Below are positions 35,566 through 44,411 of a DNA stretch of 64,000 bases, piece after piece; within the stretch, counting starts at the first letter, position 1; the number at the start of each line of letters is the position of its first letter. Position numbers and translations under genes: made by a program. The DNA comes from Levilinea sp. Lineage in GTDB: Bacteria > Chloroflexota > Anaerolineae > Anaerolineales > Anaerolineaceae. Below the pieces are notes generated by a model that saw only the letters and a list, made by a program, of their open reading frames with translations, ran no database searches and was not told the origin of the DNA. Location: NCBI GenBank assembly GCA_029975215.1, contig JARKPO010000007.1, positions 17,807 through 81,806 of the forward strand, written 5' to 3'.

Positions 35566-35817
35566 ATGCAAGAACGTTCATTCTGGTTATCCTGGGCGCA
35601 CAACTTGCAACGTTGGGGGCTGCGTGAACCCGTTGCAGCCTTACTTGAAGCTGGAGGACCGCTGTCGCTTCTCCTGGCGCAGGTGGTCTATTTGGGTCAA
35701 CCTCTGTTAAGCGGATCTTCCTCAGCTGGGGCCTGGCAGGCTCTGGCGGAGATGTTGGAAGACCCGCTGCAAACTCGTTCTTTTGCCGCATTTTTGCGGG
35801 AGGAGGAGGTTGCGTAA
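35566..35817 (+). CDS. Small conserved hypothetical protein (83 aa)
   Basis: First gene of an eight-gene plus-strand cluster. 83 aa, with a Trp/Leu-rich N-terminus (SFWLSWAHNLQRWGL) and one hydrophobic stretch (LSLLLAQVVYLGQPLL, about residues 38-53). Not recognised. The stop overlaps the next start by one base (TAATG). The ATG sits six bases after a TATACT box, suggesting a leaderless transcript that carries the whole cluster. Confidence 0.75.
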   Translation: MQERSFWLSWAHNLQRWGLREPVAALLEAGGPLSLLLAQVVYLGQPLLSGSSSAGAWQALAEMLEDPLQTRSFAAFLREEEVA

Positions 35818-36572
35818 TGGCATTATCCAGTATCCTCGGGATCGGGCTGGTGGGGCTGGGGCTGGCGCTGCTGTTCTTTTTTGCGCTGCCGGGCCGCCAG
35901 CGAGAGGCGCACGCCTGGCGCCCCATCCCGGCCATTCGCCGTCTCCGGCGCGCCATTGGTCTGGCGGTGGAGGACGGCAAGCGGCTGCACATTTCTTTGG
36001 GCAAAGCCAACCTGCTGACGCCGGATAACGGTTCAGCGTTGTCGGCTTTAAGCACCCTGGAGCGCATCGCGCGCATGAGCGTGGTCAGCGACCGCCCGCC
36101 GGTGGTCACCAGTGGGGATGGGGCTTTGGCCGTGCTCAGCCAGGACACCCTGCAGGCCGCCTACCGCACCAGCCACGCCCTGGACCAATATGACCCCGAC
36201 CGCGGCCGCTTGAGCGGGCCGACGGCGCTTTCGTATGTCGCCGGTTCACTGCCCGTCATCCGCGATGAGCAGGTTTCTACCAATATTTTGATGGGCAACT
36301 TTGGCCCGGAAGTGGCGTTGATGACCGAAGCCAGCGAAAAGGCCCGCGCCTTCACCCTGGCGGCCAGCGATTCGCTGTCAGCTCAGGCGGTGTTATACGC
36401 TGCCGCGGAAGAGACCCTCATCGGCGAAGAACTGTTCGCCGCCCCGGCCTATCTTCAGGCCGGCGCCGCCCACCAGGCCAGTTTGCGCGTTCAAGACGTG
36501 CTGCGCTGGGTGCTGGTGGCCCTGCTGATCTTGGGGGCGCTGCTCAAAATGGCAGGAGTGGATTTGCTATGA
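35817..36572 (+). CDS. Two-helix membrane protein, DUF6754-like
   Basis: A 251-aa protein with a helix at each end (about residues 5-24 and 230-248) and a soluble Ala-rich middle. The middle contains SALSTLERIARMSVVSDRPP, LSQDTLQAAYRTS and AAEETLIGEELFAAPAYL, which resemble DUF6754 proteins; the family name is from memory. The start overlaps the previous stop by one base and the end overlaps the next gene by four. The paired helices and large loop suggest a membrane scaffold. Function unknown. Confidence 0.78.
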   Translation: MALSSILGIGLVGLGLALLFFFALPGRQREAHAWRPIPAIRRLRRAIGLAVEDGKRLHISLGKANLLTPDNGSALSALSTLERIARMSVVSDRPPVVTSGDGALAVLSQDTLQAAYRTSHALDQYDPDRGRLSGPTALSYVAGSLPVIRDEQVSTNILMGNFGPEVALMTEASEKARAFTLAASDSLSAQAVLYAAAEETLIGEELFAAPAYLQAGAAHQASLRVQDVLRWVLVALLILGALLKMAGVDLL

Positions 36573-37195
36573 GATCCCCCGTTACCACTGCCGTCGCCAT
36601 TGGGTTAGGTATCGTCGCCCTCCTGGGCTATTTTGTGCCCTTGCCGTTTTTGGTAGATATCCAAAGCCTGCTGCTCAGTTGGGCGGTGATATTGGCCGCG
36701 GTGGCGGCTTTGGTGGCCATTTTCAACCTGGTGCGCGTTCACGTGCGCAAGCTGCGCGGCAGCCCGCCCAAACAGCGCGGAGATGGGTACAGCCTGCTGG
36801 TGCTGATTGGGTTTGCGGTCACTTTCCTGGCGGGGCTGCTGCTGACGCCGGACCATCCTCAGTTTCAGCAGGCGGTTTTGGCGGTGCAAACGCCGGTAGA
36901 AACCAGCCTGATCGCGGTGCTGGCGGTGACCCTGGCGTACGCCAGTCTGCGCCTGCTGCAGCGCCGCCCCAACTGGATGGGCATCCTGTTTGCCCTCAGC
37001 GCGGCCTTTTTCCTGATTCTGGCCAGCGGCGCCCTCTCGGGGCTGCGCGGCCTGCCGCTTTTGGGAGATCTGCTGGGCGTGGTGGAGCGTCTGCCGCTGG
37101 CGGGCGCGCGCGGGCTTTTATTGGGCATCGGCTTAGGCAGCCTCTTGACCGGGCTGCGTATTTTGATGGGCGCGGACCGCCCATATAGTGGGTGA
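36569..37195 (+). CDS. Polytopic membrane protein of unknown function (208 aa)
   Basis: A 208-aa protein with about six hydrophobic segments and a basic loop (RVHVRKLRGSPPKQRGDG, about residues 55-72). No enzymatic motif. It overlaps its upstream neighbour by four bases (ATGA) and ends three bases before the start of the Zn-ribbon repeat protein, so translation of the cluster is coupled. Confidence 0.78.
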   Translation: MRSPVTTAVAIGLGIVALLGYFVPLPFLVDIQSLLLSWAVILAAVAALVAIFNLVRVHVRKLRGSPPKQRGDGYSLLVLIGFAVTFLAGLLLTPDHPQFQQAVLAVQTPVETSLIAVLAVTLAYASLRLLQRRPNWMGILFALSAAFFLILASGALSGLRGLPLLGDLLGVVERLPLAGARGLLLGIGLGSLLTGLRILMGADRPYSG

Positions 37196-37197
37196 GC

Positions 37198-40011
37198 ATG
37201 GCTGAGAAGCATTGTCCGATTTGCGGAAGCAGCAATACCGAGGCGGCCACCAACTGCCAGTTTTGCGGCGCGCCCTTTGGGGACCTGCCGGCTCGCCCCG
37301 AGCCGGACGATACCCCGGATTGGCTGAAGGATTTCCAATCCACCGACAGCGGCGCCGCAGAACCAGAACCCGCCGCCCCGGCTGAATCGGGCCTGCCCGA
37401 TTGGCTCTCCTCCATCCGCCAACGCTCTGCCGCAGAAGAAGCGCCGGGGGTGGAGGGTCTTTTGGGCGCGGAGGAAGAGGAATCCGGCGCGGTGAAAGCC
37501 GACCTGCCCGACTGGCTTTCAGATTTGCGCCCCAGCGCGGCCGAACCGCCCGCCCCAGCGGCGAGCGCGGCTGAACCCGAAGAAGACGACACCGCCTGGC
37601 TGAAGGGCCTGGGCGATTGGCAAAACGGCCCCCTGGGCGGAGATTCCAGCACCTCGGCCACCGAACCTGAGGGGGATGATTGGCTGCGTAATTTGGGGGG
37701 CGGGCTGGACGAGATCCCCGCTGAGCCGCCTTTACCGGTGCAGCCAGCAGGAAACCAGGATTGGCTGGGCGACTTGCGCAATTTGTCAACTGAACGCGCT
37801 GCTGCCCCCTCAGAAGAACCCTCGGCGTTGGAAGGGCTTCCCTCCTGGTTGGAGGATACCCCCGCACCGCAAACCTCCGCTGCTTCCGAAGACAATTTCC
37901 AGGATTGGCTGGCGGATGTTCCCGAAGAACTGCCGGCCCAGCCCAGCAGCGCGGCCGAGACCGGGCTGGGGGATTTGCCGGATTGGATGCAGACTCCTCC
38001 GGCCGCTGACGAGACGCCCATCGCTGCCGGAAACGAGCCAGATTGGCTGAGCGCATTCGCCGCGGAAACCTCCGCGCAGGAGACTCCCGCAGAAGCCGCC
38101 CCTGCCTCAGACGACACCCCCGACTGGCTCAAATCTTTCGCCAGCGAGATCCCCGCGCCAGAAACGCCCGCCGCTGCCGGAAACGAGCCAGATTGGCTGA
38201 GCGCATTCGCCGCGGACACCTCCGCGCAGGAGACTCCCGCAGAAGCCGCCCCTGCGGCTGCAGAGGACGGAACCCCCGACTGGCTGAAAGAATTCGCCAG
38301 CGAGACCCCCGCGCCAGAAACGCCTGCCGCTGCCGGAAACGAGCCGGATTGGCTGAGCGCATTCGCCGCGGATACCTCCGCGCAGGAGACCCCCGCAGAA
38401 GCCGCCCCTGCGGCTGCAGAGGACGGAACTCCCGACTGGCTGAAAGAATTCGCGGCCGACTTCTCTGCTCAGGAAACGCCGGAAGCTGAACCCCCAGCCC
38501 CCGCTTCCCCAGGTGAGACTCGCGTTTTCCAGGGCGAGACGCGCGCATTTGACCTGCCGGAAAGCGAACCGTCCTCCGGCGAGACCGCCGATTGGCTGCG
38601 CGCCTTTGCCAGCGAAGACAGCAGCGTATTCGCCACCCCAACCTCAGACACCGCCCCCATCAGCGGCGAGCCAGTTCCAGCCTTCGCCCTGGGAGATGGA
38701 GCCGATCTGCCCGATTGGCTTTCTGAAGTCGACCTATCGGAAATGAACCTGGAAAGCGACACTTCCGGCGATGCGGCCCTGGCTTCTGCGGATCAGGTTC
38801 CCGATTGGCTGCGAGATAAGGCCAGCCAGGCCGGGGTAGAACTGAGCGGTGAAACTGAGGCTGAAGCGGAAGCCGCAGCCCCTGCAGGCGAACTGGCCCC
38901 GGCGGCGCTGCCTGCCTGGTTGCAGGCCATGCGGCCGGTAGAAGCCGTCATGCAAACCGGGGCCGAAGGCGCGCTGGTGGAAAGTGAACATGTAGAAAAA
39001 GCCGGGCCGCTGGCCGGCATTCAGGGCATTTTGCCCACGCTGGATCTGACCCGCCAATACCGCAAGCCTCCGCGCTATTCGTCCAAGCTAAAAACCTCCG
39101 AAAAACAGCGCGAACATGCCGAACTGCTGGACGCATTGGTCTCCGGTGAATCTCAGCCGCAGCAAGTGCAGCGCGAATTTGTGCAAGCCCCCCAACGGGC
39201 CATGCGCATTGGCATCGGCCTGCTGCTGATCCTGGTGGTGGTGCTCACCTACCTGTTCGGCGGCGTCCCGGCGAACCCTGCTGCGCCCGTGGAGGTGCTG
39301 AACTTCAACAACGCCGTGGGCGCGCTGCCCTCAGGCAGCACCGTGCTGCTGGCAGTGGATTATGCCCCGGCCTATTCGGGTGAAATGCGGCTGGCCGCCA
39401 CGCGGGTGGTGCAGATGCTCATGGAAAAGGGCCTGCGCCTGGCCCTGGTTTCTACCCAGGTGACCGGGCCGGTGCTGGGCGCGGATCTGCTGCGCAGCGC
39501 CGCGGCGGAACTGCCCGCGGGCAGTTTTAATTTCGATGAACAAAGCGCCAACCTGGGCTATTTGCCGGGCGGCATCGCCTCGCTGCGCGAATTTGCCAAC
39601 CAACCGCGCCGGGCCGTCCGCTGGCCGGGCATGTGGGACCGGCCCGCAGTGCAGCAGGTGAACGCTCTGACGGATTTCTCTGCGATTATCGTCCTGACCG
39701 ATCAAGTGGAAGGCGGGCGGGCCTGGATGGAACAGGTGCAGCCCCTCTACGGCGAGCGTCCCTTCCTGCTGGTCTCCAGCGCCCAGGCGGCGCCGGTGCT
39801 TCAGGCCTATGTCAACGAGGGTCAGGCGGATGGATTGGTGGCCGGTTTCACCGGCGGCATGGCGTTTGCCGGATTATCCGGGCAGACGCCGGCTGGTTTA
39901 GGGGGATGGTGGGGCAGCTACCGCGCCGGGTTGTTCCTGGCGGTGGTGCTGATCTTCTTGGGGGTGATCCTTCAGGCGCTGATCCGCCTGAGCACCCGCC
40001 GGAAAGCGTGA
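37198..40011 (+). CDS. Zn-ribbon membrane protein with 19 repeated (D)WL motifs
   Basis: A 937-aa protein. An N-terminal zinc ribbon (C6, C9, C20, C23) is followed by about 620 acidic Ala/Pro/Glu-rich, probably disordered residues with 15 DWL, one DWM and three AWL/SWL motifs, mostly as PDWLxxF/L. A membrane helix at about 668-690 leads to a roughly 215-residue C-terminal domain, then a last helix (911-931). The repeat part contains three near-identical 50-52-residue units. ATG at 37198 is chosen over GTG at 37192 because GGTGAG precedes it. It looks like a multivalent docking scaffold on the cytoplasmic side. Function unknown. Confidence 0.82.
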   Translation: MAEKHCPICGSSNTEAATNCQFCGAPFGDLPARPEPDDTPDWLKDFQSTDSGAAEPEPAAPAESGLPDWLSSIRQRSAAEEAPGVEGLLGAEEEESGAVKADLPDWLSDLRPSAAEPPAPAASAAEPEEDDTAWLKGLGDWQNGPLGGDSSTSATEPEGDDWLRNLGGGLDEIPAEPPLPVQPAGNQDWLGDLRNLSTERAAAPSEEPSALEGLPSWLEDTPAPQTSAASEDNFQDWLADVPEELPAQPSSAAETGLGDLPDWMQTPPAADETPIAAGNEPDWLSAFAAETSAQETPAEAAPASDDTPDWLKSFASEIPAPETPAAAGNEPDWLSAFAADTSAQETPAEAAPAAAEDGTPDWLKEFASETPAPETPAAAGNEPDWLSAFAADTSAQETPAEAAPAAAEDGTPDWLKEFAADFSAQETPEAEPPAPASPGETRVFQGETRAFDLPESEPSSGETADWLRAFASEDSSVFATPTSDTAPISGEPVPAFALGDGADLPDWLSEVDLSEMNLESDTSGDAALASADQVPDWLRDKASQAGVELSGETEAEAEAAAPAGELAPAALPAWLQAMRPVEAVMQTGAEGALVESEHVEKAGPLAGIQGILPTLDLTRQYRKPPRYSSKLKTSEKQREHAELLDALVSGESQPQQVQREFVQAPQRAMRIGIGLLLILVVVLTYLFGGVPANPAAPVEVLNFNNAVGALPSGSTVLLAVDYAPAYSGEMRLAATRVVQMLMEKGLRLALVSTQVTGPVLGADLLRSAAAELPAGSFNFDEQSANLGYLPGGIASLREFANQPRRAVRWPGMWDRPAVQQVNALTDFSAIIVLTDQVEGGRAWMEQVQPLYGERPFLLVSSAQAAPVLQAYVNEGQADGLVAGFTGGMAFAGLSGQTPAGLGGWWGSYRAGLFLAVVLIFLGVILQALIRLSTRRKA
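38029..38490 (+). repeat. Three tandem 150-156-bp coding repeats
   Basis: Units start at 38029, 38179 and 38335 (spacing 150 and 156 bases), each beginning with codons for GNEPDWLSAFAA. The second and third are almost identical in DNA, showing recent duplication inside the repeat protein. Confidence 0.9.
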
Positions 40012-40018
40012 GGCCCGG

Positions 40019-40684
40019 ATGTCAATGGATTTGATTTGGACGGCGGTGGGCTTTTTGCTGACGGTGTGCGTGTTGAGCTACCTGTTTGGGGATAACCCGC
40101 TCTTCCGCCTGGCTACGTCTCTATTCGTGGGCGTGGCGGCGGGGTATGCGGCTGTGCTTCTGATTTATCAGGTGCTGCTGCCGCGCCTGGTGCTGCCTTT
40201 GCTGCAAGGCTCGCTGGCCGAACGCGGCCTGCTGGTCATCCCTCTGGTGCTCAGCGTATTACTGCTCTTCAAGCTCTCTCCGCGCTTCACCCGCCTGGGC
40301 AACCTCTCGATGGGAGTGATTGTGGGCGTGGGCGCGGGGGTGTTGGTGGGCGGCACGGTGTTGGGAACCCTGCTGGGCCAAACCCGCGCAGCGGTGGACG
40401 CCTTTGCCCTGCGGGGCACGGCCAGCCCGATGGTGCTCTTATTCGAGGCCGTTCTGTTTCTGATCGGCACGGTATCCACCCTGGTGTACTTCCATTTTGG
40501 CGTCAAGCCGCGCCCCAACCAGCCCGCCCGGCGGCCTTCATGGATGGAATTCACGGCGAGCATTGGTCAGGTGTTCCTGGCAGTGACTTTGGGCGCTTTG
40601 TTTGCCGGGGTGTTCGCCGCGGCACTGGCCGCATTAATTGACCGTGCGGATTTCCTCTTCCGTGCGGTTCAAATGCTATTCTGA
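40019..40684 (+). CDS. Polytopic membrane protein of unknown function (221 aa)
   Basis: A 221-aa protein with about six hydrophobic segments, including a Gly/Val-rich helix (GVIVGVGAGVLVGGTVLG). Basic residues between helices 5 and 6 (KPRPNQPARR) suggest a cytoplasmic loop. It starts seven bases after the repeat protein and ends nine bases before the MutL-like ATPase gene. No family is recognised. Confidence 0.76.
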   Translation: MSMDLIWTAVGFLLTVCVLSYLFGDNPLFRLATSLFVGVAAGYAAVLLIYQVLLPRLVLPLLQGSLAERGLLVIPLVLSVLLLFKLSPRFTRLGNLSMGVIVGVGAGVLVGGTVLGTLLGQTRAAVDAFALRGTASPMVLLFEAVLFLIGTVSTLVYFHFGVKPRPNQPARRPSWMEFTASIGQVFLAVTLGALFAGVFAAALAALIDRADFLFRAVQMLF

Positions 40685-40693
40685 GTGTAGCCC

Positions 40694-42421
40694 ATGAGCC
40701 CTTCGATCATTGATGCTCAATCCATCCTGGCGGTTGAAATTGGCACGGTCACGACCCGCGCGCTCTTGTTTGACGTGGTGGAGGGGCAGTACCGTTTCAT
40801 CGCCCAGGGCAGCGCCCCCAGCACGGTCAACGCGCCCTTCCGTGAAGCCGGGGAGGGCATTCACCTGGCGGTGAACCGCCTGGAAGAAATCACCGGCCGC
40901 ACCTTGATGAACCTGAAGGGCGAGTTGATTCTGCCAGTGCAAAGCGACAACAGCGGTGTGGACCGGCTGGTGCTCACCTACACCGCCGGACCGGCGCTGC
41001 GCGTGGTGGTGGCGGGGCTGCTGGCGGATGTTTCCCTGGAAAGTGCACGCAACCTGGCGGCCACCCTGCCGGTGCAGGTGGTGGAAACACTGGGCCTCAA
41101 CGATACCCGCAGCCTGGATTTGCAGATGCAGGCCCTGATCGCGGCCGAGCCAGATCTGGTGCTGCTGGCGGGCGGCAGTGAACACGGCGCCAGCCGCTCG
41201 GTGTTTAAGCTGGCAGAGCTGATCAGCCTGGCCTACCGTGTGCTGCCGCCAGACCGCCGCCCGCATGTGCTCTACGCGGGCAATCAGGCCCTGGCCAAAA
41301 AGATCAAAGAGGGCCTGGAGCGCACGGTACACACGCTGACCGCCCCCAATGTACGCCCGTCGGTGGATGTTGAAGACCTGGCTCCCGCTGAAAGCGCGCT
41401 CAGCGAAGCAGCGGCCAATATCCGCTACGCACAGATCGGCGGTCTGCAAAATTGGGGTTCCATCAGCAGCGCCCTGCCCTTGCCGGGTTCATTGGCCTTT
41501 GGGCGCATGATCCGCTTCCTTAGTCACATTGGGGACGCGGTGAAGGGCGTGTTGGGGGTGCAATTGGGCTCCGGCAGCACCACCCTGGCGATGGGCAAGG
41601 GCGGTAATCTGGCGCTGGAAGTCTTCCCCTACAGCAGCGGCCGCGGTGCTTCTTTGGTGTTGGAGCACAGCGCCTTAGAAGACATCACCCAATGGCTGCC
41701 GATGCACATGCCCGATGTGGTGGCGCGAGACTATCTGGTGCAGAAAACCCTTTACCCCCAGGTGATGCCCACCACCAGCGAGACGCTGGCTCTGGAATTG
41801 GCGCTGGCGCGCCAGGCCCTGCGCCTTTCCATGCAGCAGATGCTGGCCCGCCACCCGCTGTACAACCTATCCTACGAGCCCATTCTGGCGGGCGGGGCGG
41901 TGTTGACCCAGGCCCCCCAGCCAGCCCACGCCCTGTTGGCGCTCTTAGACGGACTGCAGCCGGTGGGGGTGACCACCCTGTTCCTGGATCAAAACGAACT
42001 GCTCACCAGCCTGGGGGCCGCCGCGCAGATCAACTCGCTGCTGCCCGTTCAGGTGATCGAATCCGGCGCGCTGCTCAACCTGGGCACGGTCATCTGCCCG
42101 GTGAGCGACGCCCGCTACGGCACGCCCATTCTGCGCGCCCGCCTGGAATATGAGCGCGGGGGTGAAAATGTGGTGGAGGTGCGTCAGGGTTCTTTGGTGA
42201 CTTTGCCCCTGCAAAATGGGCAGGTGGCCAATCTGCACCTCCAGCCTTTGCGCCGTGTGCAGATTGACCCGCGCGGCAAGCCCGGCCCGGCCAAATTCCA
42301 AATCGTGGGCGGGGCGTGCGGTGCGGTGATTGACGCGCGCGGCCGGCCGCTGGTTCTGCCCAAAGATTCGGCCCGCCGCCGCGAGATGATCAAGAAATGG
42401 AGCCTGGCTTTCGGCATCTAG
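40694..42421 (+). CDS. MutL/GlmL-like ASKHA ATPase
   Basis: A 575-aa protein of the family named after GlmL/MutL, the ATPase found beside B12-dependent glutamate mutase. ASKHA motifs are visible: phosphate-1 AVEIGTVTTRALLFDVVEG (about residues 13-31), phosphate-2 GVQLGSGSTTLAMG, and the adenosine motif ILAGGAVLTQAP. No mutase subunit or B12 gene is in the window. It sits among membrane proteins, so an actin/FtsA/PilM-like role or chaperone role for another partner is possible. Followed 67 bases later by a partner of unknown function. Confidence 0.85.
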   Translation: MSPSIIDAQSILAVEIGTVTTRALLFDVVEGQYRFIAQGSAPSTVNAPFREAGEGIHLAVNRLEEITGRTLMNLKGELILPVQSDNSGVDRLVLTYTAGPALRVVVAGLLADVSLESARNLAATLPVQVVETLGLNDTRSLDLQMQALIAAEPDLVLLAGGSEHGASRSVFKLAELISLAYRVLPPDRRPHVLYAGNQALAKKIKEGLERTVHTLTAPNVRPSVDVEDLAPAESALSEAAANIRYAQIGGLQNWGSISSALPLPGSLAFGRMIRFLSHIGDAVKGVLGVQLGSGSTTLAMGKGGNLALEVFPYSSGRGASLVLEHSALEDITQWLPMHMPDVVARDYLVQKTLYPQVMPTTSETLALELALARQALRLSMQQMLARHPLYNLSYEPILAGGAVLTQAPQPAHALLALLDGLQPVGVTTLFLDQNELLTSLGAAAQINSLLPVQVIESGALLNLGTVICPVSDARYGTPILRARLEYERGGENVVEVRQGSLVTLPLQNGQVANLHLQPLRRVQIDPRGKPGPAKFQIVGGACGAVIDARGRPLVLPKDSARRREMIKKWSLAFGI

Positions 42422-42488
42422 CCCAGCAACTGCGGCTGATGTGCAGATTGGTACAAAGATTGCACCTTATCCTTTGGGATTAAACACT

Positions 42489-43541
42489 ATGCAAGCACCT
42501 GTCACCCACATTTTGGCCCTCACCAACCTGCGCCGGGCGCGGCTGCTTCCGGCGGCAGGCAAAGTGTTGGTCAAGCAAGGTCAAAAGGTTTCCCCCAACG
42601 ATGTGATTGCGGAAACCGTGCTGCACCCGCGCCACATGGTGTTTGACGTGCGCCAGGCGCTGGGCATCACCCGTCCGGCGCAGCTCAGCCAGGCCATCGA
42701 GCGCCGCGTGGGCGACAAGGTGGAGGTGGATGACGTGCTGGCGCGCTCTGGCGGCCTGTTTAAGCGCGTCCTGCGCGCACCGGTGGCCGGACAGATTTCC
42801 ATCATCGCCGGTGGGCGGATTGTGATGGAGGTGGACAGCCCCCTCTTCCAACTGCGCGCCGGACTGGCAGGCATCATCACCGAGATCATCCCCGAACGCG
42901 GCGCCATTCTGGAAGCCAGCGGGGCCTTGGTGCAGGGGGCCTGGGGCAACGGGCGTATCGATTCCGGCGTGCTGCTTTCGCTGGCCGCCGCCCCCGAAGA
43001 TATGCTCACCCGCGAGCGCCTGGATGTGAGCATGCGCGGGGCGGTGGTGGTGGCCGGGCACTGTGCCCAGGCAGATGCGATCCGTGCGGCCAACGAGCTG
43101 CCCCTGCGCGGCCTGATTTTGGGCAGCGCCACGGCGGATCTGCTGCCGGCCCTGCAAACCGCGCTCTTTCCCATCCTCTTAACCGAAGGTTTCGGCCGCA
43201 TTCCCATGAATCTGGCCGCCCACCGCATTTTGACCACCAACGAGAAGCGCGACACCGCGGTCAACGCCACCATGTGGAACGCATTTACCGGCGAGCGCCC
43301 CGAAGTGCTCATCCCCCTGCCCGCCGCAGGCAGCGTGCCCGCCGAAAGCGTCACCCTGAAAGAGGGCCTGCACGTGCGCATTTTGGGGATGCAGCAAGCC
43401 GCGCGGGTGGGGACGATTGTGTCCCTGCCGGCAGAGCTGGTGACTTTGCCGAACGGCGTGCGCGCCCGCGTGGCGCAGGTCAAATTGGAAAACGATGAGC
43501 AGTTCGCCGTGCCGCTATGCAATCTGGATGTGCTAGAATAA
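42489..43541 (+). CDS. Conserved protein with barrel-sandwich-like domain
   Basis: A 350-aa soluble protein, unrecognised by function. The first part has repeated hammerhead/lipoyl-like stretches (GKVLVKQGQKVSPNDVIAE, GDKVEVDDVLAR, VLRAPVAGQISIIAGGRIV, AGIITEIIPERGAILEASG) without a lipoyl/biotin Lys motif. A Rossmann-like part follows (GAVVVAGHCAQADAIRAANE), then a C-terminal small beta domain (GLHVRILGMQQAARVGTIVSLP). The start at 42489 is inferred; a GTG at 42441 is in frame. Genomic pairing with the MutL-like ATPase suggests a functional link. Confidence 0.78.
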   Translation: MQAPVTHILALTNLRRARLLPAAGKVLVKQGQKVSPNDVIAETVLHPRHMVFDVRQALGITRPAQLSQAIERRVGDKVEVDDVLARSGGLFKRVLRAPVAGQISIIAGGRIVMEVDSPLFQLRAGLAGIITEIIPERGAILEASGALVQGAWGNGRIDSGVLLSLAAAPEDMLTRERLDVSMRGAVVVAGHCAQADAIRAANELPLRGLILGSATADLLPALQTALFPILLTEGFGRIPMNLAAHRILTTNEKRDTAVNATMWNAFTGERPEVLIPLPAAGSVPAESVTLKEGLHVRILGMQQAARVGTIVSLPAELVTLPNGVRARVAQVKLENDEQFAVPLCNLDVLE

Positions 43542-43617
43542 TCTTGCACGGGCCTGCCGTGCCCTGGCAGTGCGCCGGGCGGGGCTGTCTGGCAACCTGA
43601 ATTGGAGGAGGACAAGC

Positions 43618-44244
43618 ATGAGCAACTTTGACGACAGCGTTTTTGAGGGTTTTGAAGAAGAGCCCCCCGAAGCTCCCAAAGAAAGTAAGGGCGGCGGCAA
43701 CAACAACCGCACGTTCTTGATCGCCGTGGGCATCATTGCCGCAGTCACCGTTTTGGTGGTGATCGTGGGCGGCATCTTGCTGGTGGCGCTGCGTTCCGGC
43801 GGAACGAGCACCGCCATGCAGCAGGCCGCGCAGATCAACGCGCAGAACACGGCCACTTCGATGGCGGCCACCAGTGTGGCGGCCACCGAGGCCTTCATGC
43901 GCATTCCCACCAACACCCCCCAGCCCACCGCCACGCCCGAACCGACCAAAACGCCGGTAGTGGTCTTCCCCACCGACACCCCGCAGCCCACCGAAGAACC
44001 TCCGCTGGCAGCTGCAGACGCGGCAGCAGTGGAATCTTCGGCGCGCACGCAGACGGTGGCGGCCTTGCTGACCCAGGCCGCGGCGGGCACCACCCCCACC
44101 GTTCCCGGCCCCACGCCCACCGCCCTGCCCAATACCGGCTTCATGGATGAAGTCGGCCTGCCGGGCATGCTGGGCCTGTCGGCGCTGCTGATTGTGGTCA
44201 TCTTCCTGGCGCGCCGCCTGCGCTTCTCGGCCCACCAATCCTAA
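43618..44244 (+). CDS. Membrane protein with Thr-rich stalk and LPNTG sorting-like tail
   Basis: A 208-aa protein. After a short acidic N-terminus comes a helix at about residues 30-58, an Ala/Thr-rich segment, a TPQPTATPEPTKTP linker, and the C-terminal order LPNTG, a hydrophobic stretch (MLGLSALLIVVIFLA) and RRLRF, as in sortase signals. Unusually the N-terminus has a membrane helix rather than a cleaved signal. Start ATG is set by GGAGGAGGACAAGC. Last gene of the cluster, followed by a strong terminator. Confidence 0.78.
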   Translation: MSNFDDSVFEGFEEEPPEAPKESKGGGNNNRTFLIAVGIIAAVTVLVVIVGGILLVALRSGGTSTAMQQAAQINAQNTATSMAATSVAATEAFMRIPTNTPQPTATPEPTKTPVVVFPTDTPQPTEEPPLAAADAAAVESSARTQTVAALLTQAAAGTTPTVPGPTPTALPNTGFMDEVGLPGMLGLSALLIVVIFLARRLRFSAHQS

Positions 44245-44313
44245 GACCCTCCCTTCTCAGGCTGCCCGGCCCCTGGCATTGAGCCGCGCAGGCAGACGAA
44301 AGATGCACTTCCG

Positions 44314-44345
44314 CTTGGGCGCCCGTTGCGGCGCCCAAGTTTTTT
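44314..44345 (+). terminator. Terminator of the membrane cluster
   Basis: Ten-pair stem (44314-44323 with 44330-44339), six-base loop, six T at 44340-44345. Confidence 0.92.
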
Positions 44346-44360
44346 GTTCACCTGTGCTGC

Positions 44361-44390
44361 AAAACAAAAGCCCCGCCGCAGCGGGGCTTT
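44361..44390 (-). terminator. Terminator of the phosphohexomutase gene
   Basis: Ten-base arms (44367-44376 and 44381-44390) with a four-base loop; on the minus strand the stem runs into CTTTTGTTTTG. It is 22 bases after the mutase stop. Confidence 0.88.
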
Positions 44391-44411
44391 AAATACCTTT
44401 TGAGAGGCAGG

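Noticed and set aside
38029..38490. CRISPR-like repeat array
   Set aside because: The 150-156-bp units are coding, in frame and without spacers; they are tandem duplications in a protein gene.
40694..42421. DNA mismatch repair MutL
   Set aside because: The motifs are those of ASKHA ATPases of the glutamate-mutase-associated MutL/GlmL family; no GHKL ATPase motifs are present.
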